Below, in pieces: positions 54,418 to 64,000 of a DNA stretch of 64,000 nt; the stretch's first letter is position 1; each line of letters begins with the position of its first letter. Location: NCBI GenBank assembly GCA_021399445.1, contig JAJTUQ010000001.1, positions 8,556,001 through 8,620,000 on the forward strand, written 5' to 3'. The notes under the pieces are model-generated. The model was not told the origin of the DNA. It searched no databases and saw only the letters and a program-made list of their open reading frames with translations. Source of the DNA: Xylogone sp. PMI_703 (Eukaryota; Ascomycota; Leotiomycetes). The translations under genes and the position numbers were made by a program.

Positions 54418-55383
54418 TTATAACGGCCCTTTACTACCGCACTTAGTTGCTGCTTCTGGGACGAGCTCCGATAGAATCTCTTCAAGATGATGTCCCATCG
54501 TGTAGTGGTCTTCGTCGAATTCCCGTAGTATTGACCGAGGCAACCGTTCGGCCATATACCGAATCATCCGCACTGGTGAATTCTGATCTCTGGTTCCATG
54601 CCAGATCTGGATGCCTTCATAAGTAACATCCTCGAAACGAAACCCCCAATCCTGTATCAATAGCTGAGTCTCCTGTATCATTGCGGCGCTGCCCTGTGCA
54701 AACGCCTCTAGAGTCATCGCTATGACTCTCTCTCGACTTTTTCTGGTGGAGTTCTTAATTTCTTCTTCGTCTTCGTCTCCCTTTTCCTTCTTCTTCTCGC
54801 GCCTCATGCTATCAATCCAATTATCCAACCTCCTTGTTACAAAATCTGTGTTGACAATGTACCGAAGCATGCGAATAAGCATATTTGATAGCGCTTCTAG
54901 TCCAGCAGGCCAGTACATCGCAATGGGAGCCATCAGGCGTCTCGTAAGGGTCACATCTTGCGTGCCCGCCGTCCACGGCCCTGCTCCAGCTACGACACCC
55001 ACAGTAGAGAGCATATCAGAAGGCAGTGCATGGGCACAGGCTACAGCATATGGTCCACCTCCTGAACAACCCAGAATTGCAAAACGGGACAACCCCAGAT
55101 GAGACGCAAGGGCTTTGACGTCAGCTGGCCAATCCGTAATGCGACGATGAGGCTGAAAGCTGGAGAGGCCGAATCCGGGACGGTCAGGAACAATAAGACG
55201 GATTCCGTGCTTTTGGGGAATATTACCAAATCCACAACCTTCAAGGCGCGAAGAAGGAAATCCGTGAAAGTATAGGACCGGAAAGGCTGTTGGAGAGCCA
55301 TACTCCGCGAAACCTAGAAGGCGGCCATCGCGTAGGGCCAAGGTTTGATGAAGCCGTACGTTTGGCTTGGAAAGTGCTTGCAT
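54418..55383 (-). CDS. Alpha/beta-hydrolase
   Basis: Intronless, 321 aa from the first ATG at 55383 (the frame continues back to a TTG at 55428). A single alpha/beta-hydrolase domain: oxyanion HG in YFHGFPSSR (H40, G41), nucleophile elbow GCSGGG (S107), acid in HGTRDQNSP (D266) and histidine in DEDHYT (H293). The DRPGFGLS segment is typical of the epoxide-hydrolase/esterase-like group. A lysine/glutamate-rich insert (EKKKEKGDEDEEE, about 196-208) in the cap region is unusual. No signal peptide, so probably cytosolic. Substrate unknown: ester, lactone or epoxide are possible. Same strand as the Zn2Cys6 gene 280 bp upstream, which might control it. Confidence 0.9.
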   Translation of the reverse strand: MQALSKPNVRLHQTLALRDGRLLGFAEYGSPTAFPVLYFHGFPSSRLEGCGFGNIPQKHGIRLIVPDRPGFGLSSFQPHRRITDWPADVKALASHLGLSRFAILGCSGGGPYAVACAHALPSDMLSTVGVVAGAGPWTAGTQDVTLTRRLMAPIAMYWPAGLEALSNMLIRMLRYIVNTDFVTRRLDNWIDSMRREKKKEKGDEDEEEIKNSTRKSRERVIAMTLEAFAQGSAAMIQETQLLIQDWGFRFEDVTYEGIQIWHGTRDQNSPVRMIRYMAERLPRSILREFDEDHYTMGHHLEEILSELVPEAATKCGSKGPL

Positions 55384-55666
55384 ATTGAGGACAACGATGG
55401 GAAAAGTTGTAGAGAATGATAATCTCAAGCTGAGAAAATAGTAACTATAACGACTTCGTGCTTTCGTATTAATATAGTTTCAAGGGCCTGGCATCGTCCT
55501 CGCGGAGTAATCGTGATCGTGATCGTATCGATACGTTTACGAACACGAGCCAGGTTAACCATATTCACTACTGGGTCCTCGCCAAGTGTGGCGCTGAGTG
55601 GGTATAACAATAGTATATTCTACTATCTAGCTAACGAAAAACGATAGCTCGTTGCTGTAATTCACT

Positions 55667-56881
55667 TTATTTACCATTCTCCGACTCGATCATCATATTT
55701 TGCGCCATCAGAATGATCTCTTTCGTAAGTGCATCAGGATCTTTATCAAAGATTCGATTTGCGATTTCATCTGCCAGTAGACTGCCAAATTTATTTGCCC
55801 ACCATACCTGGCGACCACATCTATCAACAAGGACGCCCCAGTACATTAACATTAGTAGTGCGGCATGATCCTCTTCTTTGATAGCTCTAATGTATTCCTC
55901 ACCAGCCATATTAAGCCAACCTAAAGCATATCCTTGATGCCTGTGTTCCACACATTTTTCGAAACATTCTCGAAGGAGAGTTAGAGCCTTCTTACATGCC
56001 TCCCAGTACGTAATCTGCTGGGTCCTTCGTTCGGCAGACTCGCTAACTGTTGCTGTGATTCTTCTGTCGTTGAATTCACTTAGCTTGGCAAAGGCTGCCT
56101 CCATAGCAGAGTCTAGGGCAACTCGAAGTATATCTTTGAAGAGCGGCATTTTAAGGATATAAGGATTCTCTGCAATATAGCCTTCCTGGCTCTCTGCAAC
56201 CGGGATGCATCCGCGTAACATCTCAAAATGAGCAATTGCATTGTGCAGCATACCTTCTTGACCGTCGCGTGCCGAAGTAGGAGTGGTCATGAACTGTGCC
56301 GATGCAAAGGTGAGAACCATCAGCATCAGAGAGCAACAGAATGCTGCTTCATGGGCAACATTAAGAACGTCAGGAAGCTGTGACCGGAAGCTGCCGAGAG
56401 CGAGAGCATGGTACTCCATTGCTACATTGACATATTGTACATGGTCAGATGTCTTGACCAACCTTGCTGTGTCAAATGCCGCAAGTGCAAATAGGCTACT
56501 TAAGAGAAACTCGTGTTGTAATGCCCATTCTGGCACTAGGAACTGCCATACGGCATCATCGTCTGAGCCAGGGGTGCAGCAGCTCTTGTATGTTGCTGTT
56601 GCCCATCGATGCATGAGTTGCAGCTCCAATCGGCGACGGTCTTGCGGAAAGGTAACTGCCCCAAGGCTTATTTCGGGCTTGTCAGCGGGGCAAGCCGGAA
56701 TGTCAGTCTGAGGTGAAGGTTGTGGACTCGGAGGGCTTGGGTCGAGATCCCCGTACTCGCAAGTAGTTCCCCTGGTTTTGCAGCGATTACACGGCGGGCC
56801 CCCTTCATCACATTTAACGTGACGACGCTTGCAAGTCAGGCAGCCTCGGCGCGACTTTTGGTGAGAACGGCGTGTAGGCAT
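55667..56881 (-). CDS. Zn2Cys6 transcription factor (Upc2-like type)
   Basis: Intronless, 404 aa. The zinc cluster is at 14-41 (CLTCKRRHVKCDEGGPPCNRCKTRGTTC, given here in parts: C14-x2-C17-x6-C24-x6-C31-x2-C34-x6-C41). A proline-rich linker (PSPPSPQPSPQ) follows, then a helical regulatory domain with LELQLMHRWATATYKSCC and EFLLSSLFALAAFDTARL. The LMHxW...T opening of this domain and the RRGCLTCKxRHVKCDE cluster are hallmarks of the sterol-uptake-control (Upc2/Ecm22) group and related fungal regulators. It acts in the nucleus; regulated genes unknown. It is upstream of and co-directional with the alpha/beta-hydrolase. Confidence 0.92.
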   Translation of the reverse strand: MPTRRSHQKSRRGCLTCKRRHVKCDEGGPPCNRCKTRGTTCEYGDLDPSPPSPQPSPQTDIPACPADKPEISLGAVTFPQDRRRLELQLMHRWATATYKSCCTPGSDDDAVWQFLVPEWALQHEFLLSSLFALAAFDTARLVKTSDHVQYVNVAMEYHALALGSFRSQLPDVLNVAHEAAFCCSLMLMVLTFASAQFMTTPTSARDGQEGMLHNAIAHFEMLRGCIPVAESQEGYIAENPYILKMPLFKDILRVALDSAMEAAFAKLSEFNDRRITATVSESAERRTQQITYWEACKKALTLLRECFEKCVEHRHQGYALGWLNMAGEEYIRAIKEEDHAALLMLMYWGVLVDRCGRQVWWANKFGSLLADEIANRIFDKDPDALTKEIILMAQNMMIESENGK

Positions 56882-57196
56882 GGGGCAGCATCCGGTGGCA
56901 CCTTAATTAGAGCAATGCGATGGCTGTTGAAGAATTTTTTCGAAGGGAATCCAATGAGAGAAGAGAATACGATTACGATCACGACTCAGTTACGAGTACG
57001 ATCCGGTTATCGCCAAGCATGCAGGGTCTATGAGGCCCTCGCCTTTATATAGAACCAGAGGAATTGCTCTTTGAATGTGATTCTGGATATTGACTTTCAC
57101 GCAATCATATACTGGAGAATTTAATGTTTGAATCTTACTACATTTGATAGGCAGCGGCCTTCTGTTCTACCTAAAAACTACCCCCGTTATCCCGTT
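56882..57196. other. Divergent intergenic region
   Basis: About 315 bp between the Zn2Cys6 gene and the small one-helix protein. Possible shared promoter; nothing specific seen. Confidence 0.4.
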
Positions 57197-57571
57197 ATGG
57201 CGACCTCACTCAAGTTAAGGCACCAGCTTCCACAGCTCCTTCAGACTGGCTACAGAGCATCGGCCTATAACAACACTCATCTGTATAGACCATCAAATAT
57301 CCAACATCATTCTCAGATCTCTCGTTTTACACAGTCTACCCGTTTATCTCACCAACGATCATCAGGCTCTCGCGGGTCCAGCGAAAATAACCCTTCATAT
57401 CCGACTATTAGCTTCGCCGATCTAGGCGCATCACGAGCCGTGAAAATAACCGTATACACTGTTATAGGCGTGTTGGGTACATTAGAAACAATTTTCTGGA
57501 CTAAGACTCTATGGCGGTACTTTACATCAGCGTCTTCCGACGAAGATGGAGGAGGGCAAGGAGATCAATAA
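57197..57571 (+). CDS. Small single-helix protein, probably mitochondrial
   Basis: Intronless, 124 aa from the ATG at 57197 (an in-frame ATG at 57128 would add 23 residues that do not look like presequence). The first 70 residues are rich in Arg, Gln, Ser and His and free of acidic residues, like a mitochondrial targeting region (MATSLKLRHQLPQLLQTGYR). One helix at about 87-110 (VKITVYTVIGVLGTLETIFW) precedes TLWRYF and an acidic glycine-rich tail (SSDEDGGGQGDQ). I do not recognise a functional family. The size and layout match conserved fungal mitochondrial inner-membrane proteins of unknown role. Confidence 0.6.
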   Translation: MATSLKLRHQLPQLLQTGYRASAYNNTHLYRPSNIQHHSQISRFTQSTRLSHQRSSGSRGSSENNPSYPTISFADLGASRAVKITVYTVIGVLGTLETIFWTKTLWRYFTSASSDEDGGGQGDQ

Positions 57572-57995
57572 GTAATTGACGAATGGCTAGTTACTTGAGA
57601 TGGGTGGTGGATCTTGGTGGATTATTCTCCAAGCAACTTCACTCTCCGCGGACGAAACTCCCCTGTTATCGCTCCAGAAAAATGGATAAGAATAACACTA
57701 ACCCATAACTCGATTGGAGCATGTACAATACTGGCATTGTTTTTGGAACATCCTCTACTTCTTGCTAACTTCTCTAACCCCTCATTCCCTTCAATGTTTA
57801 TGTGTGGTGAATCTGCGCCATGTATGCACTTTCACATCGCTATAATGCAGATAGTTCGTTCTCTCGTCTCCTTATTTTGTACTAGTTGCTTTCGCTTCAA
57901 TCTGCAACTGGAGGTTTGACTGTCGGTGTATAGGCGGGCTTTAGTAATTAGTAATATTAAGTAGAGAGGATTCTATAAGCCTTCTAATATCAATC
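57572..57995. other. Intergenic region
   Basis: About 420 bp between convergent genes. The open frame 57614-57919 has no domain and is probably 3' untranslated sequence. Confidence 0.4.
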
Positions 57996-60385
57996 TCATT
58001 GATACATGGTAAGCTGGGCACCTGGCTGATCTTCCACGGTGAAATCCATATAAGAAAGCTCGGATGGCCACCAATTGAATACTTCAAAAGGCAGTTCAAA
58101 CTCGATAGATGAATGATCTGCACTGCTCTGAACCTGGTTAAAGTGCGTGTGAGATATATTTGGGCTTAAACTGCCGTCTGTTCTTTCAGTTTCGATATCC
58201 CGTGTTTGATCAACTAGACTGTGTGGCATAATCTGCACCGAATTTCGCCGCTGCACAGCTACATATCTTCTAAGATATGAGCGAGCTGTCTGCTCGCCAC
58301 CAAAAACTGTAGATATACCGGAAACCAGCTCTTCTGGTTCTTCTGGAGATGTAGCGCCCCGCTGATCGTATATTGAAAGCATCCTTGCTAGCACTTTTCT
58401 TCCCTCTACAGCGAGTGCGACGGTGCTATCCTTGGTATCCAGGGCTCCAAGATCTGTGATGGCCATCTCTATATCATTCCGCAGCTCAACGTTAGAGGTA
58501 GAATTGTCAAATATCAACAAACCAGCAATAGCTACACCCATGGAGAATATTTGATAAGCCTGAGCAAGGAATTTTTGAGACTTCGTAAATCTCTCACCTG
58601 CTTGATCTCGAATATAGCGATACACGATGAAGGCATCCTTAGCGGCCTTGATACACTTATTCCACGCCTCTTCAAGTGGAGTCTGTAGAAAGCATCGATA
58701 CATTCGAATCCGGTGAGTGCAAATGCAAGTATGCAGGATATGAAATTGCCAAGAAACAAAATCTAGATCTGGAGGTAGCGTGGTAGTTGCGGGAATCCCA
58801 TTAGATATTGTGAGGTACCATGGGAAATCCTCAATCATTGTAGAGATTTCGTCATCAATGCTTTTAACAAATTCATAAGATGATAGGTTAGCTCCGTCAT
58901 CCACATACAATTTGTTGAATATTTTGAACATGCGTGCGCGGAAAATATGTTGTGTCATTTCAGTAGGTTGATCCATTGGCCGTGGATGAATCGACATCTC
59001 CGTTATATCAATGTCATTGCAGTTTAAAGGCAGTGGTACTTTGGAGAGCCTGGCTTGGATGAAAGGGGGGCGACTAAGGCACATGCTTTGAAATCTGGAT
59101 AGATGCTTCATTAGCAAGTGTCTCATAAGTATGTGAAATAACCTACGTATCTGAGCCACAAAGGTCCCACCATGCGCGATGTCTCATCTCTGTCTCTAAG
59201 TTTGTAGATGTTGCAAAGTCTTTATCTAACCCTATTGCCTGCGCATGTCTGATTGCCTGAGCCATTGCGCTACGTATAACTCATCAGCATCTCAACAGGC
59301 CATTTATTTCATCTTTGACCAAGCGTAACTTACGAGTTGAGGGTCTCAACCCTATTAGTAGCATACCAATATAGCTGCGTGACTGAGAATGTCTGAAGCT
59401 GTGTTAGACAAGGTTTATCCTCGAAGTTACCGCATTGCAATGCCTGACGCGAAGCAGTATGCCACGTATGAGCTAGGGGCCTGATCTTGGCCGGTTCAAT
59501 GCCAGTGACCCAGATTGCTTCAGGAGGGACATACAGCGCACTGACGGATAGAATAGTGTACAGTAATGATAACCATATTAAGTCTATATTTGTGGTTTCC
59601 ATGTCCCAGAACCTCGAATAGGCCTTCCGGAATGAAGGAACATGGATGCTCTGAAAAATCCAATTCACGTTTTCAAAGTAGTAACACGTGAGAAAATCAC
59701 ACTGGCTTCGGGTAGGTAATAAGGCACATAAATGTTGCTTCCAGAATAAATCCTGTGCTTGCAGACTTGATGACCACTGAAAAGTAATAGTCCTGCCTGC
59801 AGGGGGCAAGATTGGTTGGGCCATGTTCCTTGTACTCTCGAGTAATTCGGTGAAGCTAGCGATTGTTCTGATATCATCAGGGGCGCTCAATCGGCTCTGT
59901 GGACTTCTTGCCTCCAATTCCCTATATACAGCTAATGCATGGAGGCTGCTTACTTTATTATTTAACGAGTCTGGTGCGGCCAGCGAGGATTCCTTCGATG
60001 GAGATGATCTTGGAGCGATGTTATCCTGGGTTAATCTATGGCCATTTGATACACGCTCATGTGTGGCGGCACCAGTTCGAGGAGCCTGACGTGATGAATC
60101 ATCTACAAATGGTGCTGTTATCTCTTGTTCGGACGCTGGTGAAAGAAGATTTACGCTATGCCGGACAGGAGTACCGCCAGACGCTCTCTGGCCCCTCCCG
60201 ATGGTATCTCTTGGTGGCGCATGGGCCGGATGCTTCCGGCAGAAATCTGACCGGTTGGAACGTCTGCAGTTGTTACATGGAACATGACGGTCACACCTAA
60301 GCTTCTGGAGGCGGCAATTCAGACAATTTAGGGCCTTGGATTTGGCTGGCCTGGGTCGTTGTTCCTGCGGGACCGCATAATCCAT
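57996..60385 (-). CDS. Zn2Cys6 transcription factor with fungal_trans domain
   Basis: Three exons, 60385-59334, 59269-59147 and 59094-57996 (introns 64 and 52 bp), 757 aa. The zinc cluster is at about 21-49 (LNCLNCRLQKLRCDRHVPC...), with a longer last loop: C-x2-C-x6-C-x5-C-x2-C-x8-C. A Ser/Pro-rich linker follows, then a fungal_trans domain (CYYFENVNWIFQSIHVPSF, LSLLYTILSVSALYV, exon 2 AIRHAQAIGLDKDF and MRHRAWWDLCGSD). The F-x-N-V-N-W-I-F segment and RRxWW-type motif are typical. It ends with an acidic/aromatic tail (FEVFNWWPSELSYMDF) that could be an activation region. Targets unknown; the neighbouring VOC gene lies 1.26 kb away, divergent. Confidence 0.9.
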
Positions 60386-61644
60386 CTATACGACCAGTAC
60401 AGAAACCCCGAGAAGACCCTGCGGTAGACTTATGCAGGAAATATAGGTCAGGTCTCCGGATATAAGGCGGTTGGATGGGAGAAGAATGCGAACGTGTAGG
60501 TGAGGCGTGGACCGGAGTAGCGGTGGTTGAGGTTGGCGAAGCTCGTATCTTCGGAGATGTTCTCGGACTTTGGAGTCGCTCTTCGGTTCTCGTCCAATTG
60601 CTAAGGTGATCCCAGCCACGGTACACATTGGGAATACTGGCTATCGGCCAGGCTAGCTCCTTATAAACACAAAGTTACAAATTAAGTTGTTTAAATACTC
60701 ATGTCACGCATGGTAGACTTGTGTTAGTAAGTACGAACTGCAGACGGGAAGCTTGAGTTGTCTACTTCGGTCGCTGTCGGATTCATGATTGACTTTACTC
60801 CCTCTCATAAATCCTAAGGTAAGTTATTGAGCCTGCACAAAACGATGACAAACCTATTAGATCCCTATTCCCTGCTCATATCTCCAACGTAAACATACTG
60901 ACCCTTTCCAATTCAAGCTCCCAGAACTCCAGCTTTCGTACTCTAACATGTCCAAGTTCAACTCCTCTTGGCCCAGAGACTACCGGGGACGTCCATAGGA
61001 AGGCATCTCATACAGTTCAGCTTATGCCAGATAAAGTGCTTATATGATATAGCATCCTGGCAGAAATCCCTATGCTATGCGAGGGAACCAGCCTGCCGGA
61101 TTGAGCTGGAACGCTGATCTTTTATGGGTGCCTGTTCTCAATTGAAGTGCAAAGTATTGGGGAAAATTTTCAGTCTACTCATGTTAACCATGATTGGAAA
61201 AAAGTAGTTCAGTGATGACCATGCCGCCCTGATTGTCTAAATACGTTTGAAGCCTATCTACTACCAGTCGTGTACAGGCAGCGCTGTTTTTTCATCTGTG
61301 ACAATAATAGCCCTTAGCTTGTTGACTTCAGTGCTTTTTCAATGTGTCATCAATGGTTGCGCACGTTCTAGCCGGGCCCTTTCTGTCAGGATTTATAAGT
61401 TACGTCTAGATCATCCCCCACAATTGGAAATGTCTTCAGTGCGCCCTTTGCGGGGCATGCGCAATGTTTCGGACCTACTATACTGTATAAGTCACTAGTC
61501 CAAGGTAAACGTTTTACCATTTGTAATAGACACAGCATCTTGAGCACAAATCGACTTTATATAAAAGATCTAAGGCTCCGCATGGATAGATCAACCACGA
61601 TCCTCAACTAGATAATATTCCAACGTCTGTCGTTTCCAGTCGCC
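60386..61644. other. Intergenic region
   Basis: 1.26 kb between divergent genes. The minus-strand open frames 60297-60628 are out of frame with the zinc-cluster gene and look like leader sequence. The open frame 61247-61498 has no domain. No repeat noted. Confidence 0.4.
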
Positions 61645-62064
61645 ATGCCGTCTAACACTCTTCGCATTGCTCGACCCACAAACAACTTGGAAGCCCTAGT
61701 TGCCTTCTATACAAAGGGCCTAGGCCTACTAAAGATCGGCTCTTTTCAGGACCATGAAAGCTTCGATGGCGTCATGCTCGCGCGGCCGGACTGTTCATGG
61801 CATCTCGAGTTCACACACGAACACGGTATCACTGTGGCGCGAGCTCCGACAAAAGAGCATTTACTGGTGTTTTACCTGCCTGATGAGTCGGAATGGAAAG
61901 CAGCTATTAAACGGGTGGAAGATGCCGGAGGAGTACGAGTGAAGAGTGCGAATCCTTATTGGGATGTTAAGGGTGCAACTTTCGAGGATCCAGATGGATA
62001 TCGGGTTGTCTTGCAGAACGCTTCGTGGCCGACTACGCCGGCTCCCAATTCCGGCAATCTTTAA
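61645..62064 (+). CDS. VOC/glyoxalase-superfamily protein
   Basis: Intronless, 139 aa, one VOC unit of two beta-alpha-beta-beta-beta modules. Module 1: RIARPTNNLEALVAFYTKGLGL, split here as RIARPTNNLEALVAFY then TKGLGL, through HLEFTHEHG. Module 2: HLLVFYLPDESEWKAAIKRV to TFEDPDGYRVVLQN. The closing FEDPDGYRVVL is the family's signature, with a metal-binding glutamate normally in the next position replaced here by Gln. Members include glyoxalase I, dioxygenases and resistance proteins of the YycE type, which this resembles in length and ends. The activity is uncertain because few metal ligands can be recognised (possibly H52 and E54). Cytosolic. Confidence 0.85.
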   Translation: MPSNTLRIARPTNNLEALVAFYTKGLGLLKIGSFQDHESFDGVMLARPDCSWHLEFTHEHGITVARAPTKEHLLVFYLPDESEWKAAIKRVEDAGGVRVKSANPYWDVKGATFEDPDGYRVVLQNASWPTTPAPNSGNL

Positions 62065-62929
62065 GGATACATGCAATATTAGCTGTTGTGAATTAGCTAT
62101 GAGTCATCAGTGTGGAAATTTTTCGTAGCTCAACGCAGCTATGAATGCAGTTTCTATCACTCTGGTTATGTAGGGGGTAGTTAGTGGATAGTAGGTAGGC
62201 TAAAGGAGTTGAATTAGTTTCAATGAAAAACAAACGTATTAATATCCCGGCCTCTGCGAAATCCACTATCATTTGCAAAGTTATATGGCTATAGCACACA
62301 GATTAGTCTCGAGCCCTGAACTTAGGCCTGATCTAAAGGCACCTCCGGTTTACCTATCGGCAACCAGAAATAACCTTACAAGAGAGAATCACTAGGAATA
62401 CGAAGTTACGACATAATGTGTCTTTACTTAGGAGCGAGTGAGTTCTCAGATGGTTGAAAGCTAGAGATTACCCGTAAAGGATTGCTTAGGTATGTAGTTA
62501 GATTACAGTAGTCGCCCAAATAGCATCGGTGGATCTCCTTGTGTGGCTATAATGACAAGTTATATAACAAAGTAAATAATATTATAGTCCCTTCTGATAT
62601 CAACAATTGTTGTGCTTGCAGCCGCATGCGTCGTAACTTCTGCGCAGGCTTTCGAATATTCCTACAGGCACATCTCACTCAGCTCTCTTTCTGTGACAAG
62701 TGACGCCTTTCCGAGGTAATGTCGTAATCGAAGAATAGTTTAATGGAGAACAACACAGCACAGTGCGGCACCGACAAGAGATTATATATCACACGTAATC
62801 TTGAATGTAATGTTAGACTATCACATGATCTATAATAATAATTGCACAGATGGAGACCGAAGACCAAATATCAATCATATTGTGCCATTTTCAGTCAACC
62901 GGTCCAAAACCTTGGATGGAAGGCGGCCA
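62065..62929. other. Intergenic region
   Basis: About 865 bp between convergent genes. No supported gene, RNA or repeat. Confidence 0.4.
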
Positions 62930-64000
62930 TCAAGGGGAACAGCGATACTGTTGTGACGTCCCACCAAAGTAGAGTGCACCGCCATTACACTCCTTCGACT
63001 GGCTACCATCTTCTACGCAATTGGCGTAGAACTGGCCATTCTGGTTGATCCAAAGGCTGTCACCACCGCAGCCCTCCCAAGTAAAACCACACTGGCCCCC
63101 GGTACAGAACTCAACACTGCATGGGTTGAAGGGGTCCTGGCTCAGGACGGAAAAGTTACAGATGTCATCGCCGTCTTTCCAGGCGACATTGACAATATAG
63201 ATGGGCGGCGGAGGATCGAAGACATCCACTGTGATGAATCCGATATCAATGCCAAACTTGGGGGGCGATGGTGGAGGGGGAGGAGGAGGAGGCGGCGGTG
63301 GCGGTGGTGGCGGTGGAGGTGGTGGTGCGGGTGTGCAGGGACAACCAAAGAAGTTGTGCAAGCATATCCATCCATTGCCGGTGTTCGCTCCATTGCAGCC
63401 GTCCTGGTCACATCGATGGCTTCCACATGTGTTCTACAATTGAATTAGCTTTTATAGTGACAGATAACAGGGTTTTGGATGCTGGTTTCAGGCCTGAACT
63501 TACGGAAGTTGGGTTACATGGGCAGCCTGGAAAGTTCCCTGTGCACATCGCCGGAGCCTGGCTGCTGGTGAACGCGCCTTTGCAGCCGTTCAAGTCGCAG
63601 CTTTGCGGCTGACCACACGTTTTCTACGTCCATCACATTAGCTATGATCCCCTTTGTATGATATAAGAGAAGCATCAACTTACAGAAGTTGCAGTACACT
63701 GGCACCCAACAAAGTTGCCCTGGCAATGGGCTACCCCTGAGCTATCAAATGCGCCAGCACAGCCATTCAGGTCACAACTCTGAGGAGAGCCGCAAGTATT
63801 GGACGTAGCCTGGCAATTGCAACCTTTGAAAAAGTTGGTGCATTGTGGTACTGTCTCCAGTCCTGAGAACGCTCCAGCGCAATTGTTCTTGTCACAACTT
63901 TGAGCCTGTCCACAGGTATTTGCTGTAGGTGTACATTCGCAACCTTCGAAATTGCCCGTACAGAAAGCCTTACCGTTGGATAGGTCGAAGGCACCAGCGC
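62930..64000 (-). CDS. Cysteine-rich modular, probably secreted protein (5' end outside window)
   Basis: Partial: exons from the window edge to 63684, 63623-63504 and 63433-62930 (introns 60 and 70 bp, both phase 0). The visible part has at least four and a half tandem modules of 38-42 residues with the pattern TCG..QSCD..xCxGAF....C.GNFxGCxC.xTS, six cysteines each. Two introns sit exactly at module borders, a sign of exon duplication. The last module is followed by a run of about 20 prolines, then a 100-residue C-terminal domain with five or six cysteines (VAWKDGDDICNFSVLSQD, GQCGFTWEGCGGDSLWINQ). Cysteine density and repeats imply an extracellular protein; a signal peptide would lie beyond the window. 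I do not recognise the module by name; similar ones occur in secreted fungal glycan-active proteins. Function unknown. Confidence 0.8.
63270..63326. repeat. GGN/CCN trinucleotide microsatellite encoding polyproline
   Basis: An imperfect (GGN)n run of about 57 bp on the plus strand (CCN on the coding strand) encodes the roughly 20-proline linker of the cysteine-rich protein. Such runs change length by slippage. The overlapping plus-strand glycine-rich frames are artefacts. Confidence 0.85.

Noticed and set aside
63201..63612. Glycine-rich plus-strand proteins
   Set aside because: These are the antisense of the polyproline-coding run in the cysteine-rich gene.

Overview
The window is nuclear DNA from a filamentous ascomycete (Pezizomycotina). 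The genes are split by 43-96 bp introns with GTRNGT-type donors, CTAAC/CTGAC branch sites and YAG acceptors. Typical fungal families are present: five Zn2Cys6 transcription factors, a fungal bZIP factor, a HET-domain protein, NmrA-like and SDR reductases, an OPT transporter and galactose oxidase. No tRNA, rRNA, CRISPR array or intact transposon was seen. I rebuilt the exon structures by hand so that donor, acceptor and reading phase agree. Several open frames begin at TTG or GTG, and for those I moved the start to the first in-frame ATG.

Layout. 0.3-4.2 kb: a ThDP-dependent enzyme, a protein with one acyl-carrier domain, and a fungal ubiquitin-like-domain protein. 5.1-9.8 kb: a HET-domain protein head-to-head with an unrecognised 8-helix membrane protein. 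10.4-19.3 kb: a regulator/reductase stretch, with bZIP facing SDR1, a Zn2Cys6 factor facing SDR2, then SDR3. 20.3-28.8 kb: a possible peptide-use module (OPT transporter, Zn2Cys6 factor on a shared divergent promoter, S9 peptidase). 29.3-31.5 kb: an intronless UvrD-type helicase with a C-terminal RecB-like nuclease domain. 32.1-33.7 kb: another Zn2Cys6 factor, followed by a 3-kb gene-poor stretch. 36.8-43.1 kb: a secreted alginate-lyase-family protein, an NmrA-like protein and cysteine dioxygenase. 43.3-43.7 kb: a fold-back repeat. 44.8-53.8 kb: a heparinase II/III-like lyase, a galactose oxidase and a cellulose-synthase-like GT2 synthase. 54.4-62.1 kb: an alpha/beta hydrolase, two Zn2Cys6 factors, a small one-helix protein and a VOC/glyoxalase protein. 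62.9-64.0 kb: the 3' part of a cysteine-rich modular protein that runs off the right edge.

The most interesting group is GT2 synthase + galactose oxidase + heparinase-like lyase. All three have N-terminal hydrophobic or membrane segments, and together they look like a locus that makes, oxidises and trims a cell-surface polysaccharide. This resembles the bacterial cslA-glxA pair. A secreted alginate-lyase-family protein lies 6.7 kb away. That they work together is inference from content and proximity. The helicase-nuclease fusion and the fold-back array are the other features that ordinary annotation would miss.
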